This document shows, piece by piece, positions 33,856 to 42,730 of a DNA stretch of 64,000 bases. This stretch comes from Streptomyces humicola (GTDB taxonomy: Bacteria; Actinomycetota; Actinomycetes; Streptomycetales; Streptomycetaceae), in NCBI RefSeq assembly GCF_024436035.1, contig NZ_JANFNG010000006.1, forward strand, positions 124,001-188,000, written 5' to 3'. Under the pieces are notes generated by a model. It worked only from the letters and a program-made list of their open reading frames with translations, was not told where the DNA came from and made no database searches. How positions within the stretch are numbered: the first letter of the stretch is position 1; every line of letters begins with the position of its first letter. A program made the position numbers and the translations under genes.

Positions 33856-34850
33856 TCAGCGGTACGGTGGCCCGCGAGGTCATCGCCGAGTCACGGCAGG
33901 ACATCCTCCAGGTCGTGAAAGAGGCCTACCTGGCCCACGAGTCGGGGCAGTCGATCAACCCCAACAGCTACTTCCTGCGGTTCCCCGAGAAGCCCTCGGC
34001 ACGGATCATCGCGCTGCCCGCGTACCTCGGCGGCGATCACGACGTGGCCGGCATCAAGTGGATCGCGAGTTTTCCGGACAACGTCGCGCGCAACGTTCCC
34101 CGTGCCTCCGCGGTACTCCTGCTGAACGACTATGCCACTGGGTATCCGTTCGCCTGCCTGGAGGCGTCCCAGATCAGCGCCGCCCGCACCGCGGCCTCCT
34201 GCGTCCTGGGCGCCTCGACCCTGCACGGGTCCACCCACGCGGAGCGGATCGCTGTCGTCGGCGCGGGTGTGATCGCGCGCAACATCCTGGAGTTCTTCAC
34301 CGCCGGGCAGTGGAAGATCGGCGAGTTCGCGGTGTACGACCAGGTGCCCGGCTACGCGGATGCGCTGGTGTCGTACTCCCGCGAAACGCTGGGGATTCCC
34401 GCGACGGGGGCGGACAGCTTGGAGTCCGCGGTGCGCGGCGCGGACGTGGTCGTTCTGGCCACGACGGCTGCCACGCCCTACATCAGCGGCCTCGACGTCT
34501 TCTCCGCCAAGCAGACGGTGCTCAACATCTCGCTGCGCGACATCGCCCCCGAGATCGTCCTGGCATCGCACAACGTGGTCGACGACTTCGACCACTGCCT
34601 AACCGCCCAGACCTCCCCGCACTTGGCCGAACAGGCCTGCGGCCACCGCGACTTCATCGACGGGACCCTGGCCCAGGCGGTGCTCGGCAAACTGGAGTTC
34701 GACGACAGCAAGCCGCGCATCTTCTCCCCCTTCGGGCTGGGCATCCTCGATCTGGCCGTGGGTTCCTTCATCTACCGGCGCGCGGTGGAGTCGGGGCGTA
34801 CGACCCCGATCGACGGGTTCTTCGCAGAGACCGAGCGCTGGCAGAAGTGA
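33837..34850 (+). CDS. sbnB: SbnB-like dehydrogenase (ornithine cyclodeaminase family)
   Basis: 337 residues with the ornithine cyclodeaminase/mu-crystallin fold: an N-terminal SINPNSYFLRFPEKPSARIIALPAYLGG segment, then AGIKWIASFPDN with the substrate lysine, and a Rossmann NAD site AVVGAGVIARNILEF near residue 140. SbnB oxidatively cleaves the SbnA product to L-2,3-diaminopropionate and 2-oxoglutarate. Start TTG 33837 is preferred because GAGAAGGAG lies just upstream and it gives the normal length. The two genes together mean the cluster can make its own diaminopropionate building block, for an NRPS module or for the carbamoyltransferase next door. Confidence 0.9.
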   Translation: MFTFDVVSGTVAREVIAESRQDILQVVKEAYLAHESGQSINPNSYFLRFPEKPSARIIALPAYLGGDHDVAGIKWIASFPDNVARNVPRASAVLLLNDYATGYPFACLEASQISAARTAASCVLGASTLHGSTHAERIAVVGAGVIARNILEFFTAGQWKIGEFAVYDQVPGYADALVSYSRETLGIPATGADSLESAVRGADVVVLATTAATPYISGLDVFSAKQTVLNISLRDIAPEIVLASHNVVDDFDHCLTAQTSPHLAEQACGHRDFIDGTLAQAVLGKLEFDDSKPRIFSPFGLGILDLAVGSFIYRRAVESGRTTPIDGFFAETERWQK

Positions 34851-35510
34851 ACCCCGCGATCGTGTGGGCGAGCCGCTCACCCAGGACATCGTCTCGGCCC
34901 TACGCCGCACCTGGGCCGACGACCCGCTCCCGCTGAGCCGCCCGCAGCCCCGGCTGCGGGCTGTTGCCATGCCGACGTCCCGGCGCGCCAGCAAAGCGAC
35001 GGCTCGCCCAGGCCCACGACCCGAGGGAGAGGCGCCCCATGTGGCCGAGGGTCACATGGTCCCGGCCCCCGGCCGGAATGCGGGGCCCGTGACCGCGCAG
35101 GCGGCGCTGCGGCAGGGGCCCGGCAACGGCGACCCGGCCGGGCTGTCGGTCGTGGAGCTACAGGGCCGCCACTGCGGGTCTGTTGTAGCTGATGGTGGTC
35201 TCCGCCACCGTCGTGTGCACGTTCGTCGGCGGGCGCCTGCCCGACACCTGGGGCCGACGGCCGACGTAGATGCTGTCACGCGTTGACTCAGGGCGGGCTT
35301 GCTCGGACGGCGCCGGCAGACTCGGGCTGCTGCGACCGCTCCACATATGCTGGTCGTGCTGCCGGCCCGGCCGTCGGCCGTTGGAGGCCAACGGGGGCAC
35401 CCGGGGCGCGGTCCGGGGACGTACCCGCCGCGCCCACAAGAGCCCCCATCGGCGCCGGCTTTCCGGCGCGGCTGCCGTACCTACCCGTACTGCCCGAACC
35501 GCCCGCCCGG
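34851..35510. other. 660-bp gap with a transporter remnant
   Basis: No intact gene is supported between SbnB and the MFS gene. At 35192-35269 a 25-codon plus-strand reading, MVVSATVVCTFVGG then RLPDTWGRRPT and a stop, matches the motif A loop of an MFS transporter (G-x-L-x-D-x-x-G-R-R). It looks like a leftover of a deleted exporter. The rest is featureless and its open frames are shadows. Confidence 0.5.
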
Positions 35511-36788
35511 TCACGCGTCGGCCGGCACGGCTTCGACCGCAGCCTGTGAACGAGTCCAGATCCGCTCGACAAGCGCGCACACGAACCCCGCTGCCGCGAC
35601 GATCACCCCGAGGACGATCCAGCCGGGCTTGCCCCAGTTGACGCACATCGCGATGACGACGATAGGCGCCACCGCCTCGGTCAAGCCGTATCCGAGACCG
35701 AACACGCCTTGGTACTGGCCATGGGCCTCCGGTCGAGCCAGGGCGAAGGAAAGCTCGAACGCGCCACCCGCCTGCCAGACTTCGGCCAGCGAGTGCACGA
35801 CGACGCCTACGAGCAGCAGCGTGATCGCAAGCCACGCGGCGGGCCCGGACGCCATGGCGATGAGGATCCAGGACACCAGGAACAGCGGGCCGGACAGCGC
35901 GAGCAGCCGCGCCGCGGAGCGCGGCCCGTCGATGGAGCGCGTTGCGGGGACCTGTGTGGCCGCGACGATGGCCGCTTCGAAGAACAGGACGATGGCCGCG
36001 ATCCATCGCGGCGCCGTCGTGTGCAGGACAATCCACACAGGCAGGCCCGTGACCAGGACAAAATACTGCAGGCTCGCGACCGACGATGCGGCGGTCAGCG
36101 CCAGGTAGGGCAGGTCGCGCAGCGCCACCCACCGGCGCTCCTTCTTCGGCTCGGCGCTGTCCTTTCCGGCGGAGCGAGTCGGGGGGATGTGCGGGAGCCG
36201 CGCCAGGATGCCGGCGCCGATCAGGAAGGTGATCGTGTCGGTGAGGATCATGGCCACGTACGCCGGGCGGGTGTCGACGGCCAGGACGACCGCGGCCCCG
36301 ATGGTCCCGATGGCGAGCCCGACGTTGGTCACGGCACGCAGGTACGTACGCAGTTGCGCGCCCTTGCCCTCCTCGGCCAGCGCGCCGATCATCGCGCCGC
36401 GCGCGCTGCCCGTTCCCGAGCGGCCGACGGCAGCGGCGGCGGCCACGACCAGCAGCGGCCACAGGCTGTGCACGAACAGGAGGCTGACGCTCGCCACGGC
36501 CTCCAGCAGCATGGACCCGATGACCACCTCCCGCGCGCCGCGCCGGTCCGCCTGGTCACCGATCAGTACTCCGGCGCCGAAGCCGGTCAGCGACCCCACC
36601 GTGAGGCCGATACCTGCGTTCGTCGGACTCAACCCGGCGGACCTGATGAGGAAGATCGTCCCTGTGGACAGGAATATCCCCATGCCGATGGTGTTGACGA
36701 CGGTCGACAGCGCGAGCAGTCGCTGGCGGGGATCCTGTGGACCACTCAGCGCGGTGCGGAGCCTGGTCAGCTGGTTCATGGTGTTCAC
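35511..36788 (-). CDS. MFS transporter
   Basis: A major facilitator protein of 425 residues with about twelve membrane segments. The loop 2-3 motif is GDQADRRGAREVVIG, and a central cytoplasmic loop (RSAGKDSAEPKKERRW) separates the halves. It probably exports a unit 2 product or intermediate. The start is GTG 36788 with GAGAGAGA upstream, and an internal ATG three codons later is also possible. It is monocistronic on the minus strand beside a nucleotidyltransferase gene, a pairing often seen for self-resistance. That role is inferred from position only. Confidence 0.85.
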   Translation of the reverse strand: MNTMNQLTRLRTALSGPQDPRQRLLALSTVVNTIGMGIFLSTGTIFLIRSAGLSPTNAGIGLTVGSLTGFGAGVLIGDQADRRGAREVVIGSMLLEAVASVSLLFVHSLWPLLVVAAAAAVGRSGTGSARGAMIGALAEEGKGAQLRTYLRAVTNVGLAIGTIGAAVVLAVDTRPAYVAMILTDTITFLIGAGILARLPHIPPTRSAGKDSAEPKKERRWVALRDLPYLALTAASSVASLQYFVLVTGLPVWIVLHTTAPRWIAAIVLFFEAAIVAATQVPATRSIDGPRSAARLLALSGPLFLVSWILIAMASGPAAWLAITLLLVGVVVHSLAEVWQAGGAFELSFALARPEAHGQYQGVFGLGYGLTEAVAPIVVIAMCVNWGKPGWIVLGVIVAAAGFVCALVERIWTRSQAAVEAVPADA

Positions 36789-36917
36789 CTGGTTTCTCTC
36801 TCTCGAACTGCGACCTGCGCAGGGGGTTCACAGGCGTCGCCGTGCGCACCGAGAGGCCTGTGGTGCGGCCTCTTCGGTGAGCACGGCGACGCGGTAGGGC
36901 AGGTTTCGCCAGTACGT

Positions 36918-37754
36918 TCAGGAAGCTGAAAGGAGGGCGTCCTCGAGCCGGACGAGGTGCGCCTGGGTCCATCGGGCCACGCGGCGGGCGCAGTCGCCGT
37001 CGGACTCCCCGGAACGGGCACCGTCCAGGACCATCGAACGATATTCGTCGACCGTGATCCCGCATTCCGGCGTGCCTTCGAGACGGCGCAGCATCCACTT
37101 CTTGCGTCGGCACAGCTGCCCGGCCAGGACCAGACTCGCGTCCGCGATGTGCTCTGCCGCGATGTCGGCGGACACACAAGCCGACATGAAGTCACCGGAG
37201 TCGAGCTGGCCGGCGACATCGGTGAGGGAGTTCTCCGTGTCGGCCTTGAGGAGGCGGGCGAGCGCCCGCTTGTACGACGAGCGGTCGAGCAGCTCGTTCA
37301 TTTCCTGGAAGAATTTCTCGTTCTTCAGCGGAATGCCGATGGAGAGTCGGTAGACGAAATCCTGGAGAAAATCACCCATGGAACAGAACTCGACCTCGGT
37401 TTCGAGGTAGCGCGCCAGCGCCGTGGCGAGCGTGTCGGTCGGCCACACCTTCAGGTCGACGCGCGCACCGTCGTAGACGCCCATCCAGTTGTGCCAGCGG
37501 ATCCCGCTGGGGTCGGCGCCGGGCCAGGTCTCCATGGTCTCGTCGACCGGAAGAACGAGTTCCTTGTCGGAGAACACGTAGAGGTCGATGTCGCTGAAGG
37601 TATTGCCCCACCCGGCCGCCGTCGAGCCCGTCATACAGACGGCCTCGGCCTCGGCCAGTCCGGGAAAGTGCTTGAGGATGGCTTCGAAGGAAAGGTCCGG
37701 CGGAGTGAGGACCCTCGGCTGTGCGCAGATGACGTCGATGACGGGATTAAACAT
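36918..37754 (-). CDS. nucleotidyltransferase-fold protein
   Basis: 278 residues with the polymerase-beta/minimal nucleotidyltransferase signature: MTGSTAAGWGNTFSDIDLYVFS (G-S, then D-x-D) near residues 42-62 and the third acidic residue in ARVDLKVW. Aminoglycoside-type nucleotidyltransferases of this fold add AMP to a hydroxyl and inactivate antibiotics. Others act in biosynthesis. The C-terminal helical part (SADIAAEHIADASLVLAGQL) fits the helical substrate-binding domain of that group. Start ATG 37754 follows GGGAGG. It is divergent from the thioesterase gene. Self-protection by reversible nucleotidylation, or a temporary protecting group, are both possible. Confidence 0.8.
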   Translation of the reverse strand: MFNPVIDVICAQPRVLTPPDLSFEAILKHFPGLAEAEAVCMTGSTAAGWGNTFSDIDLYVFSDKELVLPVDETMETWPGADPSGIRWHNWMGVYDGARVDLKVWPTDTLATALARYLETEVEFCSMGDFLQDFVYRLSIGIPLKNEKFFQEMNELLDRSSYKRALARLLKADTENSLTDVAGQLDSGDFMSACVSADIAAEHIADASLVLAGQLCRRKKWMLRRLEGTPECGITVDEYRSMVLDGARSGESDGDCARRVARWTQAHLVRLEDALLSAS

Positions 37755-37850
37755 CAGGACCTCCCGGATAGAAGGGATTCTCGGGTTGTGGAATTTCTGT
37801 TAGCTTCGTCACGCTGCGCCTTGAATGACGCAGCGGGTAGGATCTGTTTT

Positions 37851-38576
37851 ATGAACATTCCAAAGCAGTCTTCGACGCTGATTCCATGGAGTGCGGAAAC
37901 AGGGAATGGAATCGCCTGTATATGTATTCCGTGGGCCGGCGCCGGGGCGGCTCCTTTCCGCGCCTGGGCTCCGGCGCTCGCCGACGCAGCCGACGTGTAC
38001 GGCGTCCGGCTCGCCGGACGTGAGAGCCGGCAGACGGAGCCGCCGGCGACTGCCCTCGGTGCCGTCGTCGACGAGCTGGTCCGGGAGCTGACCGAGCTGG
38101 GCGCACCCCGAGTCGCGCTCTTCGGCCACTGCTCCGGGGCGCTGCTGGCCTTTGAGCTGGCGCATGCGCTGCGCCGATCCGGCAGCGCCCCCGAGGTGGT
38201 CCATCTGCTGGTCGCGTCCCAACTTCCGCCGCGTGTCTTCCAGAACGCCCGCGTCGACCAGGATCAGGACCTCGCCCGCTACGTGCCCGAGGAGTTCCGG
38301 CGAGAACCCGAACTGCTCGAGGTACTCCTCCCGATCCTCACCGCGGATATGAAACTGGTCTCGGACTACGCCCGTTCGGCGGACGCCCCCCTCGATGTGC
38401 CGCTCACCGTCGTGTACGGCGCATGCGACGACGAACTCGGCGGCGCCGAGGTCGACGGCTGGCGCCACGAGACCACGGGCCCGACCGCGTTCCGTGAGGT
38501 CGTCGGCGCCGATCATCTCTTCAGCGGCACCGCGTGGCTGGAGCTCGCAAAGACGGTCCGTGCCGTGCTGACCTGA
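37851..38576 (+). CDS. type II thioesterase
   Basis: 241 residues of the TEII family: an IPWAGAGAAPFRAW opening, the nucleophile elbow FGHCSGALLAFELA (Ser near residue 87), an Asp in VVYGACDDELGG, and the late GADHLFSG with the catalytic His. TEII proteins free carrier domains that are blocked by wrong acyl groups and are standard partners of NRPS/PKS modules. Start ATG 37851 gives the usual length. The much longer upstream frame is antisense to the nucleotidyltransferase gene. It serves the NRPS and KS modules of unit 2. Confidence 0.92.
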   Translation: MNIPKQSSTLIPWSAETGNGIACICIPWAGAGAAPFRAWAPALADAADVYGVRLAGRESRQTEPPATALGAVVDELVRELTELGAPRVALFGHCSGALLAFELAHALRRSGSAPEVVHLLVASQLPPRVFQNARVDQDQDLARYVPEEFRREPELLEVLLPILTADMKLVSDYARSADAPLDVPLTVVYGACDDELGGAEVDGWRHETTGPTAFREVVGADHLFSGTAWLELAKTVRAVLT

Positions 38577-38598
38577 GCGGTCCGCCGCCGCGATCCGC

Positions 38599-38859
38599 TC
38601 ACGCATCGCCGAGAAACGCCGCGAGCTGCGCGGGAGTCGGGTGGGAGAAGACGTGGACGATCTTCAGGCGCGGCCAGCGTCGGCGCAGGATGTGGACCAC
38701 CCGCACCACTGTCGCCGACGTGGCTCCCAGGTCGAAGAAGCCCGCGTCCGGGTCGACCAACTCCAGGCCGAGCGCCTCGGCCCACACCGCCGCGATGACG
38801 TCGCCGGGGGCGCCTTCCAGAGCGAAGTCGTTCTCCGGGGCGCTGGTGCGCTCAGTCAT
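38599..38859 (-). CDS. free peptidyl carrier protein
   Basis: 86 residues with a carrier fold: VIAAVWAEALGLELVDPDAGFFDLGATSATVVRVVHIL. The arm serine is in GATSATV (near residue 49), in place of the usual GGDSL or GGHSL. Divergent sequences around the serine often mark carriers that serve a special tailoring step. It follows the LLM gene with an eight-base overlap and ends the KS/PqqD/LLM operon. It may hold the substrate of the LLM-type flavoprotein. Confidence 0.88.
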   Translation of the reverse strand: MTERTSAPENDFALEGAPGDVIAAVWAEALGLELVDPDAGFFDLGATSATVVRVVHILRRRWPRLKIVHVFSHPTPAQLAAFLGDA

Positions 38860-39826
38860 CCATGGCCTCTCGCAGTGTCGTTCCGACCCGGTGCAGATGG
38901 TCGAGATCGCCGGCGTCGAGGACCGTGGCGATCACGCCGTCGATCCCGGCCGCGCGGTACTCCGCGACCTGGCGCCGCACCTCGGCGGGGGTGCCGCAGA
39001 GCGCGAGCCCTCGGGCCGCGCTCGGCGCCACGCCCAGCAGGGATCCCAGCCGCTCCAGCGCTTCCTGGAGCTCTGCCTCGGAATCGGTGACGATCGCGGT
39101 CCCCAGCCAGGTCTTGCTGATCTCGCCGCTGTCGCGACCCACCGCGGCGCACGCCCGTTCGAGGACCTCTATCTTGTGGCGCACCGTGGCGGGTCCGCCG
39201 AAGAAGTTGCACGCGTCCGCGTGCCGAGCCACCAGGGGGATAAGGACGCGTTCGCCGCCGCCGCCGATGAGGATCGGCGGACCGTCGGGATTGACCGGGC
39301 CGGGCACATTTAGTGCTTCGTCGACGCTGTGAAACCGGCCGGAGAACCGTGCGGCGTGCTCGGTGAACATCGCGCGGCAGATCTGGACCGCCTCGTCGAG
39401 GCGTGCCAGACGTTCCCGAGGCGGCTGGAAGTCCATGCCGTAGGCGCGGCACTCCTCCTCGTGCCAGCCGGCGCCTATGCCGAGGACGGCACGACCGCCG
39501 CTGATGATGTCGATGGTGGTCACCATCTTCGCCAGCAGTGCCGGGTTGCGGAATCCATTGCACGAGACGAGCACGCCGAGGCGGGCGGTCGAGGTGACGG
39601 CCGCCAGCGCCGCGAGCGTGGTGTACGCCTCCAGGATCGGTTCGTCCGGCTCGCCGACCGACGCGATCTGGTGGACGTGGTCCATGGTCCACAGGCTGTC
39701 GAAGCCGGATGCCTCGGCAGCGTGCGCGATGTCCACGATGTGCTGGAAGAGCTTGTTGTCCATGACTCCCGGAAAGGAGTAGCCGGCCAGCTGCAAGCCG
39801 ACTCGGGTGATCGCGGGGCGGCTCAT
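38852..39826 (-). CDS. LLM-class flavin-dependent oxidoreductase
   Basis: 324 residues with the luciferase-like monooxygenase TIM barrel pattern: ASGFDSLWTMDHV near residue 40, VTSTARLGVLVSCNGFRNPALLAKMVTTID, SGGRAVLGIGAGWHEEE and the C-terminal GTPAEVRRQVAEYRAAGIDGVI. The group uses FMN or F420 and includes F420-dependent reductases and oxygenases. Similar enzymes act on carrier-bound chains in PKS/NRPS systems. Start ATG 39826 overlaps the PqqD gene stop (ATGA). Its immediate neighbours are PqqD-like and carrier proteins, so a carrier-bound substrate is likely. The cofactor cannot be decided from the sequence. Confidence 0.87.
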   Translation of the reverse strand: MSRPAITRVGLQLAGYSFPGVMDNKLFQHIVDIAHAAEASGFDSLWTMDHVHQIASVGEPDEPILEAYTTLAALAAVTSTARLGVLVSCNGFRNPALLAKMVTTIDIISGGRAVLGIGAGWHEEECRAYGMDFQPPRERLARLDEAVQICRAMFTEHAARFSGRFHSVDEALNVPGPVNPDGPPILIGGGGERVLIPLVARHADACNFFGGPATVRHKIEVLERACAAVGRDSGEISKTWLGTAIVTDSEAELQEALERLGSLLGVAPSAARGLALCGTPAEVRRQVAEYRAAGIDGVIATVLDAGDLDHLHRVGTTLREAMDD

Positions 39827-40173
39827 CCGGCGACTGCCGACTGTGCGAGAGCCGCGGCGTCGGCCGGCGTCAACTCCTCGACGAGACCGAGCTCGAGCAG
39901 CCGCTCGCAGAGGTCGTGCACCGGCCGGCGGACCTCCGCGGCGGACAGTCCCAGCTTCTCGGTCACGCCGTCGACCACCTGGGCGAGGTTCCGGCGCCCG
40001 TCGATGAGCAGCCAGACCACACGCCCGTCGCTGTCGACCACGTAACGGCCGACCCAGGTCTCGAGCAGTACGCCGCCCTCGGTGCGCTCACTCAGTTCGG
40101 CCACCTGACCGGTCATGCGGGCGGTCACGTCCAGTCGGCGGACCAGGGTGGTCTTGTCGTTGACAGTGCTCAT
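39823..40173 (-). CDS. PqqD-family protein
   Basis: 116 residues of the PqqD family, a winged-helix fold used in RiPP pathways to bind precursor peptides. Pieces that fit are ETWVGRYVVDSDGRVVWLLIDGRRNLAQVVDGV and the C-terminal LCERLLELGLVEEL. No precursor peptide or radical SAM maturase is visible nearby. Here the gene is locked between a KS-ACP and an LLM oxidoreductase by ATGA overlaps on both sides. It may serve as a docking or scaffold protein for carrier-bound chains. That would be an unusual use and is inference. Confidence 0.8.
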   Translation of the reverse strand: MSTVNDKTTLVRRLDVTARMTGQVAELSERTEGGVLLETWVGRYVVDSDGRVVWLLIDGRRNLAQVVDGVTEKLGLSAAEVRRPVHDLCERLLELGLVEELTPADAAALAQSAVAG

Positions 40174-42548
40174 GAGGTTGTCTCCATAGCTAGGGTCCGA
40201 TCGAGGAAAGCTGCGCTGGCAGCGATCGTGGGAGCGATGAACGGCAGGTCGACCGCAATGTCGAGCCCGAGGCCCTCGTTCAGGCGGGCACCGATCTCCA
40301 CCGCGTACAGGGAGTCGCCGCCGAGGTCGTCCACGAAGTGTGCGTCGTGCGCGATGTGCTCAACGCCCAGGACTTCGCACCAGACCTTCTCGACGTAGGC
40401 GACGACGCTCGCCGCATCGGCGCGGCTCGAGCCACGCGGCTCGACGTCCACGGGATCCGGCTGGACCTCGGGGCGCTCGAGCCAGAACCGACGGCGCGTG
40501 AACGGATACGTCGGCAGCGGAACCCGGCCGCGCGGCTCGTCGCCGTAGTAGGCGGCCCAGTCGACAGCGACTCCCGCTCGCCACGCCGCGGCCGCCACCT
40601 CGGCCAGGTCGAACGACGGGCCGACCAGGACCTGACCGGCCCGCTCGCGGACGGATCCGGCGTCGGCGCCGGTGCAGGCTTCGACAGCTGCCGCCAGTGA
40701 CGTGGGATCGGCGCCGCCGGCAAGCCACTGCGCGGCCGGACGTGCCCAGTCCGGCGCGTCCATCCGGGAGAAGGTCAGCCCCAGGCGGCGCAGGATCCGG
40801 ACAACGCCGAGCGCAGCCAGCGTGCCGGCCTGGTGCGGGGCGAGGTCTGTGAGCCCCAGCTGCCCGGTGAGCCCGGCTTCTTCCCTGAGCTCGGCGACCG
40901 CTGGGCCCAGTAGCGGCTCGGTGGCGAGCAGCCGCTCTCCCATTCCGGCCAACTCGTCCGGCGTCCCGTGGATTGCCAGAGACCACCGTGTGGTGGGCCG
41001 GCCGGCCTCGGCGGGCGAGCGGAGCCGCGCGACGGCCTCGGCCCGGTCGGCGGCGACAGCCGCCCAGCGGCGGGTGAAGCGCGCCCGGCCCACCGCGAGC
41101 GTGTGCGCGATGTCGGCCAGCGCGGACAGATCCAGTGACGGCGCCGCCGCGAGCCGGTCGGCGAGTCGCTGCCGCATCCGCTCCAGCTCTTCGTCCGAGC
41201 GGGCCGACAGCGCGAGGACCTGACGCGAGCGCGCGGCGTCCGCGGCCGGAACGGCGGACACCGACTCCAGAACCACGTGCGCATTGGACCCCCCGAGGCC
41301 GAACGAGCTGACGCCCGCGACACGCGGTCCCTCGGCGTCCCAGGCCCGTGTCTCGGCGGTGACGGTGAAGGGGGTCGAGTCGAGGTCGATCTCGGGGTTC
41401 GGGGCGCGGAAATGCAGTGTTCCCGGCATGACGGCCCGCTCGACCGCCAGGGTCGCCTTGATCAGCCCCGCGACGCCCGCCGCCGCGTCGGTGTGCCCGA
41501 TGTTGGGCTTGACCGCACCCAACGTAAGGGTCCGGGGCTGCCGGTGGGGAGTCGCGAAGACGCGCCGGAGCGCCTCGAACTCGACCGGGTCGCCGATCGC
41601 GGTCCCAGTGCCGTGGGCCTCTATGTAGCCGACCTGCTCAGGTGTGATGTCCGCGCGCGCGAGCGCGGTGCGGATGACCGTTTCCTGGCCGTCGATATTC
41701 GGGACGGTGAACCCGGCGCGTGATCCGCCGTCGTTGTTGACCGCCCATCCACGGATCACAGCCCTGCGGCGGTCGCGACCGGCCTGCGCGTCGGCGTCGC
41801 GCCTGAGCACCACGATTCCGGCGCCGGAGCCCGGTATCGTGCCGGAAGCCCCGGCGTCGAAGGCGCGGCAGCGCCCGTCCGCCGACAGGATCCCGCCCTC
41901 GGTGTAGGTGTAGCCGTCGACGTCGGGCATGAGCAGGCTCACGCCACCGGCCAGGGCGATGTCGCAGTCGCCGGCTGCCAGCGACGCACAGGCGAGCGCC
42001 ACGGCGCTGAGCGCTGTGGCACAGCCGGTCTGCACGGTGATCGCGGGCCCGGTGAGACCGAGCTTGAAGGCGAGTCGCGGTGCGAGGAAGTCCTTCTCGT
42101 TGGCCAGGGTGATGCGCACGTCGCCGCCGCGTCCCGCGCGGGCCTCCGTCGGGGCGACGAACTCGCGGAAGTAGTGGTTCTCACCGGAGCCGACGAACAC
42201 ACCGACGACCGCATCACGTTCCCCGGCGTAACCGGCGTCCTCCAGCGCCGCGGACGCCACTTCCAGCAGCACGCGCTGCTGAGGGTCCATGGTGACGGCC
42301 TCTGCCGGTGGTACGCGGAAGTGGTCGGCGTCGAACGACTCGATGTCATCGACCTTCGCGACGGCACGCACATGGCGGCCGTCGCTCCCGTCGTCGTCCG
42401 GCACGGACTCACCCTCATCCGGACGGCTGACCGACTCGACGCCGTTGACAAGGTTCGTCCAGTACTCCTCGACATCGTCGGCTCCTGCGAAACGTGCCGC
42501 CATACCGATCACTGCGATGGGGCGTGCGTGAAGTGGGTTCGGCTGCAT
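40170..42548 (-). CDS. KS-ACP polyketide protein without an acyltransferase
   Basis: 792 residues. A ketosynthase fills about 1-440 with all three catalytic residues: Cys in VQTGCATALSAV near 176, His in EAHGTGTAIGDP near 311, and His in KPNIGHTDAAAG near 350. A 250-residue linker follows, ending in the post-AT motif PLPTYPFTRRRFW but lacking the GHSxG active site of an acyltransferase. The C-terminal ACP has DDLGGDSLYAVEIG near 744. It should extend or condense one acyl unit, with the extender loaded by a separate enzyme, or it may run a non-elongating condensation. Start ATG 42548 has AGGAG eight bases upstream. PqqD, LLM and PCP genes are coupled behind it. Confidence 0.88.
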   Translation of the reverse strand: MQPNPLHARPIAVIGMAARFAGADDVEEYWTNLVNGVESVSRPDEGESVPDDDGSDGRHVRAVAKVDDIESFDADHFRVPPAEAVTMDPQQRVLLEVASAALEDAGYAGERDAVVGVFVGSGENHYFREFVAPTEARAGRGGDVRITLANEKDFLAPRLAFKLGLTGPAITVQTGCATALSAVALACASLAAGDCDIALAGGVSLLMPDVDGYTYTEGGILSADGRCRAFDAGASGTIPGSGAGIVVLRRDADAQAGRDRRRAVIRGWAVNNDGGSRAGFTVPNIDGQETVIRTALARADITPEQVGYIEAHGTGTAIGDPVEFEALRRVFATPHRQPRTLTLGAVKPNIGHTDAAAGVAGLIKATLAVERAVMPGTLHFRAPNPEIDLDSTPFTVTAETRAWDAEGPRVAGVSSFGLGGSNAHVVLESVSAVPAADAARSRQVLALSARSDEELERMRQRLADRLAAAPSLDLSALADIAHTLAVGRARFTRRWAAVAADRAEAVARLRSPAEAGRPTTRWSLAIHGTPDELAGMGERLLATEPLLGPAVAELREEAGLTGQLGLTDLAPHQAGTLAALGVVRILRRLGLTFSRMDAPDWARPAAQWLAGGADPTSLAAAVEACTGADAGSVRERAGQVLVGPSFDLAEVAAAAWRAGVAVDWAAYYGDEPRGRVPLPTYPFTRRRFWLERPEVQPDPVDVEPRGSSRADAASVVAYVEKVWCEVLGVEHIAHDAHFVDDLGGDSLYAVEIGARLNEGLGLDIAVDLPFIAPTIAASAAFLDRTLAMETTS

Positions 42549-42631
42549 ATTAAGAACTCCTGGAGGATCAAGGTGCCCTGCGGCCACTCAGCAGGCGGCG
42601 GCAGCGCGACGTACGAAGACAAGCGTGAGAA

Positions 42632-42665
42632 ACCACCCGGCCGCGAAAGGGGCCGGTCCGGTGGT
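42632..42665 (-). terminator. hairpin between the A-PCP and KS genes
   Basis: ACCACC-CGGCC pairs with GGCCG-GGTGGT across a short loop, with a three-base bulge. It lies in the 182-bp gap after the A-PCP stop and before the KS start. It may terminate or attenuate the A-PCP transcript. No long T-run is present. Confidence 0.4.
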
Positions 42666-42730
42666 GCCGGCGAGGCCTTCAGCGCGCGGGCCGAGCGAAT
42701 GGCCGCTCGACAGCGGTCGACGGCACCGGC

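Noticed and set aside
30920-34850. Naming the unit 2 product as alanosine or a viomycin-like compound
   Set aside because: It shares only the diaminopropionate genes and, loosely, a carbamoyltransferase with those pathways. The rest of the gene set differs.
34864-35286. A possible 140-residue gene after SbnB
   Set aside because: No family features or clear ribosome site, and it reads across a transporter remnant.
36957-38576. A 539-residue protein covering the thioesterase and its upstream region
   Set aside because: The first ~300 residues are antisense to the nucleotidyltransferase gene. The thioesterase family starts at ATG 37851.
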